Assembly: GCA_016291085.1 (NCBI GenBank)
Contig: JAEEVW010000002.1
Location: 62,001-126,000, forward strand
Direction of reading: 5' to 3'
Source of the DNA: Prevotella sp.
GTDB lineage: Bacteria > Bacteroidota > Bacteroidia > Bacteroidales > Bacteroidaceae
DNA length: 64,000 nucleotides
Position 1 is the first letter of the stretch, and every line of letters starts with the position of its first letter. Shown piece by piece: positions 33,454-42,174 of this stretch. The translations under genes and the position numbers were made by a program. The notes below the pieces were generated by a model. The model saw only the letters and a list, made by a program, of their open reading frames with translations, was not told where the DNA came from and did not search any database.

Positions 33454-34899
33454 TTAGTAGAATAGCATCGCTAATACGTAAGCCACGATGGTCGATGTGG
33501 TGACGCAGATGAGTCCCGGCATCATGAACGAGTGGTTCAGCAGATATTTACCGATAACTGTCGTTCCTGAACGGTCGAAGTTCACCGTTGCAATATCCGA
33601 GGGGTAGTTGGGGATAAAGAAGTAACCGTATACAGATGGCAGCACACCCAGCAGCACGGGACCTGCAATACCCAACGAGTAGGCCAATGGCAACATGGCC
33701 ACGACTACAGCTCCCTGCGAATTGATGAGCACAGAAACAAGGAAGAATACCAGCGCGATAGACCACGGATACTCCTTGACGACATCGGTCAGCATCTCTT
33801 GCATCTGTCCCATGTAATTCGAGAAATAGGTGTCGGCGAGCCAGGCGATACCATAGATGGCTACAACGGCTACCATACCCGATTGCCATACAGGACCTGC
33901 CACAGCCTTCTTTGGAGAGGCCTTGCAGAAGATAATCATCAGTGCAGCAGCACTAATCATCACAATCTGAATGACGAGATTCATTTTCAGGTCAACCATG
34001 CCTTTCTCCGTAAAGCCCTCGGCCACAACACCGGCTTTGGCCAATGCTGAAGCAGAGATGGTGACGCCACTGGCCAATGTCAGGTCGCCGGCACCCTTAA
34101 CAGCCTTCACTGTAGAGTATGACGGCAGCAACTCGGGCAGTGCGGCAAACAATACGATGATGGCCAATGCACCGAGGAAAATGAATACTGCATTCTTTGC
34201 CGACTGAGGAATCTCCTTGTCGAGCGTCGTGGCGTTTGAACCAAAAATATAGTCACGCTGTGCGGGGTCGGCAATCTTCTTCTGGAAGTCGGGGTCCTTG
34301 TCGAGGTCAAGACCGCGGTGATACGAAGCAGCAGCAGCAGCCATCAGACCACACAGACAGGCGGGAATCGAAATCATCAGCACGCGGGGAATCGTGATGT
34401 CGAAATGGTTGGCATTTGATATAGTGACAAAGGCTACCACTGCAGCGGCAATGGGTGAACAAGTGATACCTACCTGCGAGGCGATACTGGCCACACCGCA
34501 GGGACGTTCAGGGCGAATACCCTTCTTTAACGCGATATCGCAAATGATTGGCATTAAGGTATATACCACATGTCCAGTACCTACCAGCACTGTCAGGAAG
34601 AACGTACACAGCGGAGCCAGGAAAGTGATGCGGTCGGGATGCTTGCGCAGCATCTTCTCGGCAATCTGAATCAGCCAGTCCATACCGCCCGATGCCTGCA
34701 TGATGCCTGCACAGGTTACGGCAGCGATGATGATGTAGATTACATCTGTTGGTGGAGTACCTGGTTTCAAACCGAAACCGAAAACCAGCAGTGCCAGACC
34801 AATGCCCGAGATGGCACCCAGTGCCAGACTGCCATAACGCGAACCAACCCACAATGCCAACAGCACTATCATGAGTTGCAAAACCATCATTAATGTCAT
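33454..34899 (-). CDS. Anaerobic C4-dicarboxylate transporter (Dcu family)
   Basis: 481 residues with 12 or so membrane segments. The DcuA/DcuB features are visible: LALGAISGIGLALLVFGFG near the start, GIMQASGGMDWLIQIAEK, VGTGHVVYTLMPIICDIALKKGIRPERP and ASQVGITCSPIAAAVVAF. It exchanges fumarate, malate or aspartate for succinate across the inner membrane, fitting fumarate respiration and succinate excretion in Prevotella. It has its own consensus promoter. Which Dcu subtype (A or B) cannot be settled by eye. Confidence 0.92.
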   Translation of the reverse strand: MTLMMVLQLMIVLLALWVGSRYGSLALGAISGIGLALLVFGFGLKPGTPPTDVIYIIIAAVTCAGIMQASGGMDWLIQIAEKMLRKHPDRITFLAPLCTFFLTVLVGTGHVVYTLMPIICDIALKKGIRPERPCGVASIASQVGITCSPIAAAVVAFVTISNANHFDITIPRVLMISIPACLCGLMAAAAASYHRGLDLDKDPDFQKKIADPAQRDYIFGSNATTLDKEIPQSAKNAVFIFLGALAIIVLFAALPELLPSYSTVKAVKGAGDLTLASGVTISASALAKAGVVAEGFTEKGMVDLKMNLVIQIVMISAAALMIIFCKASPKKAVAGPVWQSGMVAVVAIYGIAWLADTYFSNYMGQMQEMLTDVVKEYPWSIALVFFLVSVLINSQGAVVVAMLPLAYSLGIAGPVLLGVLPSVYGYFFIPNYPSDIATVNFDRSGTTVIGKYLLNHSFMMPGLICVTTSTIVAYVLAMLFY

Positions 34900-34943
34900 A
34901 AGCTTATTTTGTTTTAGTTATCGTTTTTACATACTTTCGTCCG

Positions 34944-34974
34944 CAAAGATACAAATTAATAATGAATAAACAAA
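34944..34974 (-). promoter_or_regulatory. Promoter of the dcu gene
   Basis: On the minus strand TTTG, 19 bp, TATCTTTG, an exact consensus match 44 bp before the start codon. Confidence 0.8.
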
Positions 34975-34987
34975 ATAATATAAGCAA

Positions 34988-35033
34988 TTTTTCGTACCAT
35001 TCTTCACAATTTGTGAAAGAACAGTACGAAAAA
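34988..35033. repeat. Inverted repeat downstream of glnN
   Basis: TTTTTCGTAC / GTACGAAAAA (10 bp) encloses a second stem TTCTT-CACA / TGTG-AAGAA. A long symmetrical hairpin lies between the glnN stop and the dcu promoter. It may act as a 3' end for glnN, although no U tail follows. Confidence 0.6.
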
Positions 35034-35056
35034 CAGTTGTAAGTCTTGAACTACCC

Positions 35057-37303
35057 CTATCGGATAAATAGCAGTTCGCGGTATTTCGGTAGCGTCCACA
35101 GACCGTCCTCGACAATCAACTCCAGCTTGTCCGTTTCCTTTCGGATGGCTTCCATCTTCGGACATACCGTGTCGTGATACTGGATGGCGCGTTTGTGGAT
35201 GTTGGCAATCTGATTGGCCACGCGACGGGCTTCGGTCAGTTCTTCTACCAGCTGCTCAATGCGCTCGGTGCGCTCGGCAATCTCCTCGATGAGTTTCATG
35301 TTGCGGGCCGAGAGCCTCATGGCTTGTCCCTCCGCAGAGAAGATATCCTTCATGCCCTGCACGTTCTTGATAAGCTTCGACTGGTAGTGGGTGGCGACGG
35401 GGATGATATGGTTCATGGCAAGATCACCTAAGACACGAGCCTCAATCTGAACGGTCTTGACATACATCTCCCATTTCACTTCGTTGCGGGCCTCCAACTC
35501 CTTGCGGTTCATCACCTTCGTGCTCTCGAACATCTTGATGCTCGACTCGTCCAGGTAATGCTCGAAGATGACGGGACACGACTTCTCGACATCCAGTCCG
35601 CGACGTGCTGCTTCCTTCACCCACTCGTCAGAGTAGCCGTTGCCGTCGAAACGCACGGGCTTGCAGGTTTTGATGTCCTCGCGCAGCACTTCGACAATGG
35701 CGTGGAACTTGGCGGTATGTCCCGTGCCCTGCGTGAATTCAGGACGCAGCGCGAATTCGGCTATCTTCTGGTCTACGCGTACCTTAAACGACGTGAGGGC
35801 CTCGGCCATAGCGGCATTCAGGGCAATCATTGCGGAGGCGCAATTGACGCTGGAACCAGGTGCACGGAACTCGAAGCGGTTACCCGTGAAGGCAAAGGGT
35901 GACGTGCGGTTGCGGTCGGTATTGTCGATGATGAGGTCTGGAATCTGTGGAATGTCAATCTGCATGTTTTTCTTACCTCTTACCTCAGACGTCTCACCTC
36001 TTTCTATCTTGTCCAACAGCTCTGTCAGCTGGGTGCCCAGAAACGAGGAGATGATGGCTGGCGGTGCCTCGTTGCCGCCCAGACGGTGGGCATTCGTGGC
36101 ACTCATGATGGAAGCCTTCAACAGTCCGTTGTGCTTGTATACGGCCATTAGCGTCTCGACGATGAAGGTCACGAAGCGCAGCGTCTCGTTGGCCGTAGCT
36201 TCCGGATCTGACGCATCCGTCTTGCCTGGCGCATGCAACAGGATGCCGGTATCGGTCGACAGACTCCAATTGTTGTGCTTACCGCTGCCGTTGATGCCGT
36301 CAAAGGGCTTTTCGTGCAGCAACACGCGGAAACCGTGGTTGCGAGCCACCTTCTTCATCAGCGACATCAGCAGCATGTTATGGTCGACGGCCAGGTTGCA
36401 CTCTTCGAAGATGGGCGCCAACTCAAACTGGTTGGGAGCCACCTCGTTGTGGCGCGTCTTACAGGGAATGGCCAGCTCCAGGGCCTGAATCTCCAAGTCC
36501 TTCATGAAGGCCTGCACACGGTCGGGGATGGTGCCGAAGTAGTGGTCGTCCATCTGCTGGTTCTTGGCACTCTCGTGGCCCATCAGCGTGCGACCCGTCA
36601 TCAGCAGGTCGGGACGCGCTGAATAGAGACCCTCGTCGACGAGGAAATACTCCTGTTCCCAGCCCAGGTTCACCTGCACTTTCGTCACATCGTCATAGAA
36701 ATACTGGCAAACGTCCTTGGCGGCCTTGCCCACGGCATGCAACGCACGGAGCAGGGGAGCCTTGTAGTCCAGCGCCTCGCCCGTATACGCGATAAATATG
36801 GTGGGGATACACAGCGTGTCGTCAATAATGAACACGGGACTCGTGGGGTCCCAGGCTGAGTATCCGCGGGCCTCGAAGGTGTTACGGATGCCGCCATTGG
36901 GAAACGACGAGGCGTCAGGCTCTTGCTGCACCAGCAGTTTGCCTGAGAATTTCTCGATCATGCCGCCCTTGCCGTCGTGCTCCACGAAGGCGTCGTGTTT
37001 CTCGGCAGTACCCTCGGTCAAGGGCTGGAACCAGTGTGTATAGTGTGTCACGCCCAATTCCATCGCCCATCTCTTCATGCCGTCGGCTACGGCGTCGGCG
37101 ATGCTTCTGTCCAGACTGGCTCCGTTGTCCATCACGTCAACCATCTGGTCGTAAACGTCCTTAGGCAGATAGCGGTACATCTTCTCCTTGTTGAAGACGT
37201 ATTTGCCAAAATACTCAGAGGGTCGCTCCTCGGGTGCCTTCACTTCAACGGCTTTCTTCTTGAAGGCCTCTGCTACTACCTGAAATCTTAAATCGTTTGC
37301 CAT
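35057..37303 (-). CDS. glnN: Glutamine synthetase type III
   Basis: 748 residues, in the range of the large GSIII enzymes typical of Bacteroidales. Signature regions: NLGWEQEYFLVD (metal-binding Glu), RHNEVAPNQFELAPIFEE, FDGINGSGKHNNWSL, TSPFAFTGNRFEFRAPGSS and a long helical C-terminus. It forms glutamine from glutamate, ammonia and ATP. It starts 47 bp after aguB with no recognisable promoter between, so ammonia released by agmatine breakdown may be assimilated by a co-transcribed enzyme (inference). A repeat-encoded insert (GETSEVRGKK) lies in a loop around residue 440. Confidence 0.95.
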   Translation of the reverse strand: MANDLRFQVVAEAFKKKAVEVKAPEERPSEYFGKYVFNKEKMYRYLPKDVYDQMVDVMDNGASLDRSIADAVADGMKRWAMELGVTHYTHWFQPLTEGTAEKHDAFVEHDGKGGMIEKFSGKLLVQQEPDASSFPNGGIRNTFEARGYSAWDPTSPVFIIDDTLCIPTIFIAYTGEALDYKAPLLRALHAVGKAAKDVCQYFYDDVTKVQVNLGWEQEYFLVDEGLYSARPDLLMTGRTLMGHESAKNQQMDDHYFGTIPDRVQAFMKDLEIQALELAIPCKTRHNEVAPNQFELAPIFEECNLAVDHNMLLMSLMKKVARNHGFRVLLHEKPFDGINGSGKHNNWSLSTDTGILLHAPGKTDASDPEATANETLRFVTFIVETLMAVYKHNGLLKASIMSATNAHRLGGNEAPPAIISSFLGTQLTELLDKIERGETSEVRGKKNMQIDIPQIPDLIIDNTDRNRTSPFAFTGNRFEFRAPGSSVNCASAMIALNAAMAEALTSFKVRVDQKIAEFALRPEFTQGTGHTAKFHAIVEVLREDIKTCKPVRFDGNGYSDEWVKEAARRGLDVEKSCPVIFEHYLDESSIKMFESTKVMNRKELEARNEVKWEMYVKTVQIEARVLGDLAMNHIIPVATHYQSKLIKNVQGMKDIFSAEGQAMRLSARNMKLIEEIAERTERIEQLVEELTEARRVANQIANIHKRAIQYHDTVCPKMEAIRKETDKLELIVEDGLWTLPKYRELLFIR
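35972..35999. repeat. Heptanucleotide repeats inside glnN
   Basis: Units CTTACCT (twice), CAGACGT and CTCACCT, in frame, encoding the GETSEVRGKK loop. Confidence 0.75.
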
Positions 37304-37324
37304 ATTTGTGTTTGAAGTTTGCTG

Positions 37325-37358
37325 TTTTTACCTTTTTACTTTTTACCTTTTTACCTTT
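37325..37358. repeat. Octanucleotide repeats between aguB and glnN
   Basis: TTTTTACC-type units fill the gap and overlap the last codons of aguB. The same unit appears in the lptE signal-peptide region. Confidence 0.85.
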
Positions 37359-38265
37359 CATCAATGAATCGCTTCGTGATGTCATTGTAGGCTTCGATTC
37401 TTCTGTCGCGCAGGAAGGGCCACCAGCGGCGCACCTGTTCTGAGCGCTGCATGTCTACTTCTACGACGACTTCCACTTCCTGATCCGTTGGCGCTTCGTA
37501 AAGCAGTTCGCCCTGCGGTCCGGCTACAAACGACGTACCCCAGAACGGAACCCCCTCTAAACCTCCCTGAGGGGCGTCTTTCTCCCCTCCTTGGAGGGGT
37601 TGGGGGAGGGTTTCTACTCCTACACGGTTCACAGTGACTACTGGCAGTCCGTTTGCTACAGCATGTCCGCGCTGTACCGTCTGCCAAGCCATGCGCTGGC
37701 GCTCCTGCTCCTCGGGCGTATCGTTGGGGTCGTAGCCAATGGCGGTGGGGTAGATGAGCAACTCTGCTCCAGCCAATGCCATCAGTCGTGCTGCTTCGGG
37801 ATACCACTGGTCCCAGCATACCAACACGCCCAAACGTCCTACGCTGGTGTCGATGGGTTGGAACCCCAGGTCGCCAGGCGTGAAGTAGAACTTCTCGTAA
37901 TAGCCAGGATCGTCGGGGATGTGCATCTTGCGGTACTTGCCAGCGATGGTGCCGTCCTTCTCCAGCACCACGGCGGTGTTGTGGTACAATCCCGTCGCGC
38001 GACGTTCGAACAGCGAGGTGACAATGACAACTTGCATTTCTTTGGCGAGTTCGCCAAAGAACTCTGTCGAGGGACCCGGTATGGGTTCTGCCTGGTCGAA
38101 CACGCTGACATCCTCCGTCTGACAGAAGTACAGTCCGTTGTGCAGTTCCTGCAACACAACGAGTTCAGCGCCCTCGTGTGCCACCTTACGAATCTTCTCT
38201 GCCAACCGCACTTTGTTGTCTTCGCGATTGCCCGTATTGTGCTGTTGAATGATACCTATCTTCAT
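37351..38265 (-). CDS. aguB: N-carbamoylputrescine amidase
   Basis: 304 residues from the ATG at 38265; the in-frame TTG upstream overlaps a -7 element. Nitrilase-superfamily catalytic triad: Glu in VVLQELHNG (about 40), Lys in YRKMHIPDD (about 113) and Cys in GVLVCWDQWYPEAAR (about 150). The pattern matches AguB, which hydrolyses N-carbamoylputrescine to putrescine, CO2 and ammonia. The agmatine deiminase gene lies directly upstream, completing the agmatine-to-putrescine route. A REP-like palindromic pair is inserted in frame between the barrel strands (about residues 215-240), giving a QPLQGGEKDAPQGGLEG stretch. Confidence 0.94.
   Translation of the reverse strand: MKIGIIQQHNTGNREDNKVRLAEKIRKVAHEGAELVVLQELHNGLYFCQTEDVSVFDQAEPIPGPSTEFFGELAKEMQVVIVTSLFERRATGLYHNTAVVLEKDGTIAGKYRKMHIPDDPGYYEKFYFTPGDLGFQPIDTSVGRLGVLVCWDQWYPEAARLMALAGAELLIYPTAIGYDPNDTPEEQERQRMAWQTVQRGHAVANGLPVVTVNRVGVETLPQPLQGGEKDAPQGGLEGVPFWGTSFVAGPQGELLYEAPTDQEVEVVVEVDMQRSEQVRRWWPFLRDRRIEAYNDITKRFIDER
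37549..37622. repeat. REP-like palindromes in frame in aguB
   Basis: Two adjacent palindromes: CCCTCTAAACCTCCCTGAGGGG, then CTCCCCTCCTTGGAGGGG followed by TTGGGGGAGGG. They add roughly 20-25 residues to the protein. Confidence 0.87.
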
Positions 38266-38286
38266 CGCTTTTTTACAATTTGGCTG

Positions 38287-38317
38287 CAAAATTACGCATT
38301 ATTTTGCAAATCCCAAA
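38287..38317 (-). promoter_or_regulatory. Promoter of aguB
   Basis: TTTG, 19 bp, TAATTTTG on the minus strand; the -7 element ends 21 bp before the ATG at 38265. Confidence 0.75.
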
Positions 38318-38339
38318 GGTTTTCGTGCAGAATCTTAAA

Positions 38340-39392
38340 TCAATAATACTGCATGGTGCAGCAGTGCAGTGAGCCGTGCTGGCGGATGACGGCGCGACAG
38401 TCGATGCCTACAATCTCGCGGTCGGGGAAGGCCTGTCCGACGATGCGCAGGGCCTCGGCGTCCAGGTCGGGCTGGTCATAGGTAGGTACCAGCACGGCAC
38501 CATTGATGACCAGATAGTTGGCGTAGGTGGCAGGCAGACGCTCAAGACCCTCCCCCGACCCCTCCGAGGAGGGGGGTAAGTCTCCCCTCGGGGAGGTTTG
38601 GAGGGGGTTATAGATAGGGCGGGGCAGGGGTAGTTTCAACAGTCGGTAGGGCCGTCCGTCGAGTGTGCGCAGGGCCTGTAGTTCCTGTTCCATGAGTGCC
38701 AGGTCCGGATGGTCGTCGTCACCTCCCGTATATAATATGGTGTCGTCAGGACAGATGCGCATCAGCGTGTCGATGTGTCCGTCCGTGTCGTCACCGATAA
38801 GTCCTCCGTGCTGCAGCCATACGATGCGCTCAGCGCCCAGCCATTCTTTCAGTCGGTCCTCAATCTGCTGTTGTGTCAGCGGCTGGTTCCTGTGGGGTGC
38901 CAGCAGACAGCACGCAGTAGTAAAAATGGTGCCCTTGCCGTCGCTTTCTATCGAACCCCCTTCCAGCACAAAGTCCAGATGATCCTCGTATTCACCCTCC
39001 AGCAGCTCCTGCTCGTACAGGTGGCGGTTTATCTGGTTGTCCAGTTCAGACTCAAACTTCTCGCCCCAGCCGTTAAAGCAAAAGTCAAGCAGTCTTAGTG
39101 TAGAGTGTAGAGTGTTCTCAATTACGGTAATGAACCCGTGGTCGCGTGCCCAGGTATCGTTCGTAGGACATTGAACATTGACCTTCGCCCTTTGACCTTT
39201 GACCTGTACACTTTCTGGGGCGACGATGATAAGTCCTTCGCGCTTGCTGATCTCTCGCGCCATCTCTTCGTACACCGCAGTGATTTCCGGTAGCATTGGT
39301 GCCCAGTCCGTATCTTTGTGCGGCCACGTCAGCTGCACACAACGCTGCTGTTCCCACTCCGCAGGCATGCGTCTCTTCTTTTCTTTCATCAT
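38340..39392 (-). CDS. aguA: Agmatine deiminase
   Basis: 350 residues. Guanidino-modifying enzyme features: MPAEWEQQRCVQLTWPHKDTDW at the start, the NDTWARDHG motif, FVLEGGSIESDG, HGGLIGDDTDGHIDT and the C-terminal catalytic Cys in SLHCCTMQYY (about 344). It converts agmatine to N-carbamoylputrescine and ammonia. aguB follows after 74 bp with its own promoter. Three repeat-derived inserts are present: a heptanucleotide stretch near residue 65 (QVKGQRAKV), another near 95, and a double REP-like palindrome around residues 260-285 (SPRGDLPPSSEGSGEG). Confidence 0.94.
   Translation of the reverse strand: MMKEKKRRMPAEWEQQRCVQLTWPHKDTDWAPMLPEITAVYEEMAREISKREGLIIVAPESVQVKGQRAKVNVQCPTNDTWARDHGFITVIENTLHSTLRLLDFCFNGWGEKFESELDNQINRHLYEQELLEGEYEDHLDFVLEGGSIESDGKGTIFTTACCLLAPHRNQPLTQQQIEDRLKEWLGAERIVWLQHGGLIGDDTDGHIDTLMRICPDDTILYTGGDDDHPDLALMEQELQALRTLDGRPYRLLKLPLPRPIYNPLQTSPRGDLPPSSEGSGEGLERLPATYANYLVINGAVLVPTYDQPDLDAEALRIVGQAFPDREIVGIDCRAVIRQHGSLHCCTMQYY
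38543..38613. repeat. REP-like palindromes in frame in aguA
   Basis: CCCTCCCCCGACCCCTCC-GAGGAGGGG, then CTCCCCTCGGGGAGGTTTGGAGGGGG. It is in frame and encodes SEGSGEG, the same peptide register as the tolC copies. Confidence 0.87.
39097..39117. repeat. Heptanucleotide repeats inside aguA (1)
   Basis: AGTGTAG, AGTGTAG, AGTGTTC: exactly three units (21 bp), encoding ENTLHST in frame. Confidence 0.8.
39170..39204. repeat. Heptanucleotide repeats inside aguA (2)
   Basis: Five 7-bp units of the type TTTGACC/ATTGACC, in frame, encoding VQVKGQRAKVNV. Confidence 0.85.
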
Positions 39393-39412
39393 GTCTTTCG
39401 TATTTATAGCTG

Positions 39413-39443
39413 CAAAGATAATGAAAATCGAGAGAAATGCAAA
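39413..39443 (-). promoter_or_regulatory. Promoter of aguA
   Basis: TTTG, 19 bp, TATCTTTG on the minus strand, exact consensus, 20 bp before the start codon. Confidence 0.8.
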
Positions 39444-39506
39444 AAAAACACAGATTTTTCTTTAAATCGAAGTTATCATGTATCTCGCCGATGGTAAAAA
39501 CATCAA

Positions 39507-39590
39507 ACATCGTTGCAGTTTTATCATCCATTGTCGCAGTTTTATCATCCATCGACGCAGTTTTAACGTCCATCGACGCAGTTTTAACTT
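39507..39590. repeat. 21-bp tandem array upstream of aguA
   Basis: Four consecutive 21-bp units with the conserved core CGCAGTTTTA and a more variable half (TCATCCATTGT, ACGTCCATCGA and similar). It lies in the 342-bp gap between the TlpA-like gene and aguA, beyond the aguA promoter. Confidence 0.9.
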
Positions 39591-39624
39591 TACACGTAGC
39601 CTTTCGACCTTTTACCCGGCAGCA

Positions 39625-39691
39625 AAAGACCCTTTCCCCCGTACCTTCCAACCTTTTAGGCAGGACTGCATCTCAGCGGGAAAGAGTCTTT
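39625..39691. repeat. Separated inverted repeat
   Basis: AAAGACCCTTTCCC (39625-39638) and GGGAAAGAGTCTTT (39678-39691) pair in 13 of 14 positions around a 39-nt centre. It is downstream of the TlpA-like gene and could form a long hairpin in its mRNA or serve as a binding site. Nothing else was recognised in 39393-39734 apart from the array and promoter. Confidence 0.6.
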
Positions 39692-39734
39692 CGCCTGTTC
39701 AGGGCTGTGCCTCGCAGGTAAATAATAGTTTTGA

Positions 39735-42101
39735 TTACTTCATCTGCTCTAAGAGCTGGACGAGGTTATTGAGGTCACGGGCATCGACCTGCAGGTCGAG
39801 TAGCTGGCCGTCGCGGTTGAAGAGCTTGTAGGTAGGCCAGCTGTGTACGTTCAGATACTGCTCGATGGCTCTTTGCTGTTCGGCTGGTAGATTGTAGTGC
39901 GCTACGTTGTCGCCGCTGACGTTATACTCCTTGATGACGTTCTCCCACGAGTCCTGCGGGCTGTTGTTGGCCAGATAGAGATACTGGATGTCGAAGCGGT
40001 TCAGACGGGCATACTCCTCAGTAGAGTGGGAGAGTGCCTCCTTGCAGGGACCGCACCACGTGCCCCAGACGTCGAGGAGCACGAACTTGCCCTTGTAGGG
40101 TTCGAGGATTTTCTTCAGCAGTGCCTCTCCCTCAGAGATATTTGCCAAATCGTCTGACGACTTCAGCACCAACCTGTCGAAGTCGCGGTTCTCGATGGCG
40201 AGATAGTGGTCGTTTTGTTTCTCCAGCATGGCTATGCAGTCGGGGTTCTTGATCATCGCCCTCAGCGAGTCCATGACGCTGGGCAGCAGTGATGTGCGTT
40301 CGTGGTCGAAATAGTTATTAGCCTGTCGGAAGAGCCAGACGTCTTTGATGAATGGTTCAGCGTGGAGTGAGTCGAGCGTCTTTGAGTTTTCTCTCATGAT
40401 GGCGAGGAGCATACCAGCGTTGATCAGCTTTTTGTTCTTAGGCGCATTGAATATTTTATCCACCTCCTTAATCATGTCGGCATTCAGTGAGTCAACCTCA
40501 TGTGACTTGCGGATTTTATCTTCGATGGTGGGTTCCGCGTCGACGATGGGCTTCACTTCGTCAATCCATTGGCTCCAGCGGGTGAGCAACGCCAGTTCCT
40601 CATCGTTCGAGGCAAAGTCCTGATAATTGTCGCGCATGCTGTAGGAAAATACGGCATTGCGGGCCCGCGAGGCATCGTCGAGGTAGTCGCGCAGGAAACC
40701 GCCGAAGTCGCGATGCAGCGTGTAGGGCTTCACCATCTTCGTCCAGAACGTGTCGTAGGCATACTGACGGGCATGGGGGGTAAACTGATAGTTGGGCGCA
40801 TCGAAGCGTGACTGTCCGAACTCGCGAGACAGCTGACTGATGACGTTGTCCTTACGGTATTGGCTGAAACGGGTAGAGATTGTGGGGTGCTGCTGGCAGA
40901 GAGCATCGACAGCACCATGCTGGGCTTGGATCACGCTGTCGTTCCAGGCGATGTAATGCTCAAAGTCCTCGCCTTTCTCCATACGACGACCACCCCAGGG
41001 AAGCGGGAATCGGAACAACTCGTTCTGCAGACGGCAGTCGTCGCCCATAACGAAGCGGCGGCCTTCCTTAAAGTCGTAGAGCATGAAGTAGGTCTTGCCC
41101 GGCTCCAGCATCGTGCGAATGAAGCAACGGCCCCAGTCGATGAAAAACTCACTGCTGTTAACGAGGGGGAACTTTGCCGAGAAGCGGCCCAGCGAGTCGA
41201 GGTCGGCATAGACCGTCTCTTGCTCGTCGGTATAGAAGTTCTGATAGCTGAGCTCGAACTTCTTACCTTTTTTTAATGGCTCGGGCATATCCTTGAGCCA
41301 GCCCACGATAGTGACGGTATCCGGCTTATAGTTCGTGTCGACGAAGTCTGTGCGAGTGTCCTTCGTGGGATAGTCGGGCAGGAAACGGCCAGTCATCATG
41401 GAGTACGTCGCCTTCTGATTGCCAATCTGTATCGCACGCGTACCTTTCTTATTCTTGCCGATAGTAACCTTCAGCTCGTCGTTGCCATTGGTAATCACCA
41501 TCTTGGCCTCACCGGTCTTGGGATTCACGTCGCGCTGCTTATAAGTCCAGAACTTGCAGTCGTAGATGGCACAATCCTCAAAGAAGGCAATCTTCCAGTC
41601 GCCAGTCTGATCATCGCGCCAATAGGAGGGGAAGAGCTGCTTCCAACGCTCCTCGACGGGTTTGATGCCCTTGAATTGGAATGCACCTTCACCGTCGCCC
41701 TCGATGAAGTCGAACACCTTCGTGCCCTTTGGCAGCGGTGGGAAGTGGAACGCCATCTCACGCTTGCCACTCTTGTCTGTATAGACGTGCTTGTTCAGTT
41801 CGATGTTGTCTGCAGATACAATGGTAAAGCGCTGCTCGCCCACCTTCAGGTAGGTATCGCCCGCGAACTGGAACCAGTGGTCAAGCTTTTCTGAATCAGG
41901 ACGCTGCCAGGCGGTGATATAGACCACTGTCTCGTTGTCCTTCAGCTCTACCTTAGTTACGTCGAGCAAAAGAATGAAGAATCCGTCGTCATAGCTTGTT
42001 CCGTACTCGGTAGTGGGCTGTTCCCACACCGTTACATTCTCTTTTGCCCAACCCGTCACTACGAAAAGGGCAAAAACCATAGTTGATAATAGTCTGTTCA
42101 T
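39735..42101 (-). CDS. Large secreted TlpA-like thioredoxin-fold protein
   Basis: 788 residues with a signal peptide (LLSTMVFALFVVTGWA). The C-terminal 150 residues are a thioredoxin domain of the TlpA/ResA kind with active site TWCGPCKEAL (around residue 682). The first 170 residues are a beta-rich domain whose FHFPPLPKGTKVFDFIEG segment closely matches the FFPPLPESTKDVVIFG segment of the secreted protein at 45217-46398, so the two share a domain. The middle part is helical, as in other Bacteroidales TlpA-like lipoproteins (DUF4369-like layouts). It probably reduces disulfides of envelope proteins. It lies 73 bp after the TonB-type barrel gene with its own -7 element. Confidence 0.85.
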   Translation of the reverse strand: MNRLLSTMVFALFVVTGWAKENVTVWEQPTTEYGTSYDDGFFILLLDVTKVELKDNETVVYITAWQRPDSEKLDHWFQFAGDTYLKVGEQRFTIVSADNIELNKHVYTDKSGKREMAFHFPPLPKGTKVFDFIEGDGEGAFQFKGIKPVEERWKQLFPSYWRDDQTGDWKIAFFEDCAIYDCKFWTYKQRDVNPKTGEAKMVITNGNDELKVTIGKNKKGTRAIQIGNQKATYSMMTGRFLPDYPTKDTRTDFVDTNYKPDTVTIVGWLKDMPEPLKKGKKFELSYQNFYTDEQETVYADLDSLGRFSAKFPLVNSSEFFIDWGRCFIRTMLEPGKTYFMLYDFKEGRRFVMGDDCRLQNELFRFPLPWGGRRMEKGEDFEHYIAWNDSVIQAQHGAVDALCQQHPTISTRFSQYRKDNVISQLSREFGQSRFDAPNYQFTPHARQYAYDTFWTKMVKPYTLHRDFGGFLRDYLDDASRARNAVFSYSMRDNYQDFASNDEELALLTRWSQWIDEVKPIVDAEPTIEDKIRKSHEVDSLNADMIKEVDKIFNAPKNKKLINAGMLLAIMRENSKTLDSLHAEPFIKDVWLFRQANNYFDHERTSLLPSVMDSLRAMIKNPDCIAMLEKQNDHYLAIENRDFDRLVLKSSDDLANISEGEALLKKILEPYKGKFVLLDVWGTWCGPCKEALSHSTEEYARLNRFDIQYLYLANNSPQDSWENVIKEYNVSGDNVAHYNLPAEQQRAIEQYLNVHSWPTYKLFNRDGQLLDLQVDARDLNNLVQLLEQMK

Positions 42102-42123
42102 TTCAGTTTATTTGATTGCGCTG

Positions 42124-42131
42124 CAAAGGTA
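42124..42131 (-). promoter_or_regulatory. -7 element of the TlpA-like gene
   Basis: TACCTTTG on the minus strand, 22 bp before the start, preceded at 10 bp by AATCAAA, as in the leader of the DUF6057-like gene. No TTTG at consensus distance. Confidence 0.5.
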
Positions 42132-42174
42132 ATGATTTTTCTTTGATTCCTTTGCATAATTATTCGTTTTTAAC

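Noticed and set aside
34988..35033. Intrinsic terminator for glnN
   Set aside because: The hairpin is strong, but no U tract follows on the glnN strand, so it is listed only as an inverted repeat.
39118..39651. Minus-strand frame reading the 21-bp array as repeated KTASMD peptides
   Set aside because: It runs over the aguA promoter and start in another frame and has no other protein-like content; the repeat period of 21 bp makes any frame open by itself. Kept only as a tandem array.
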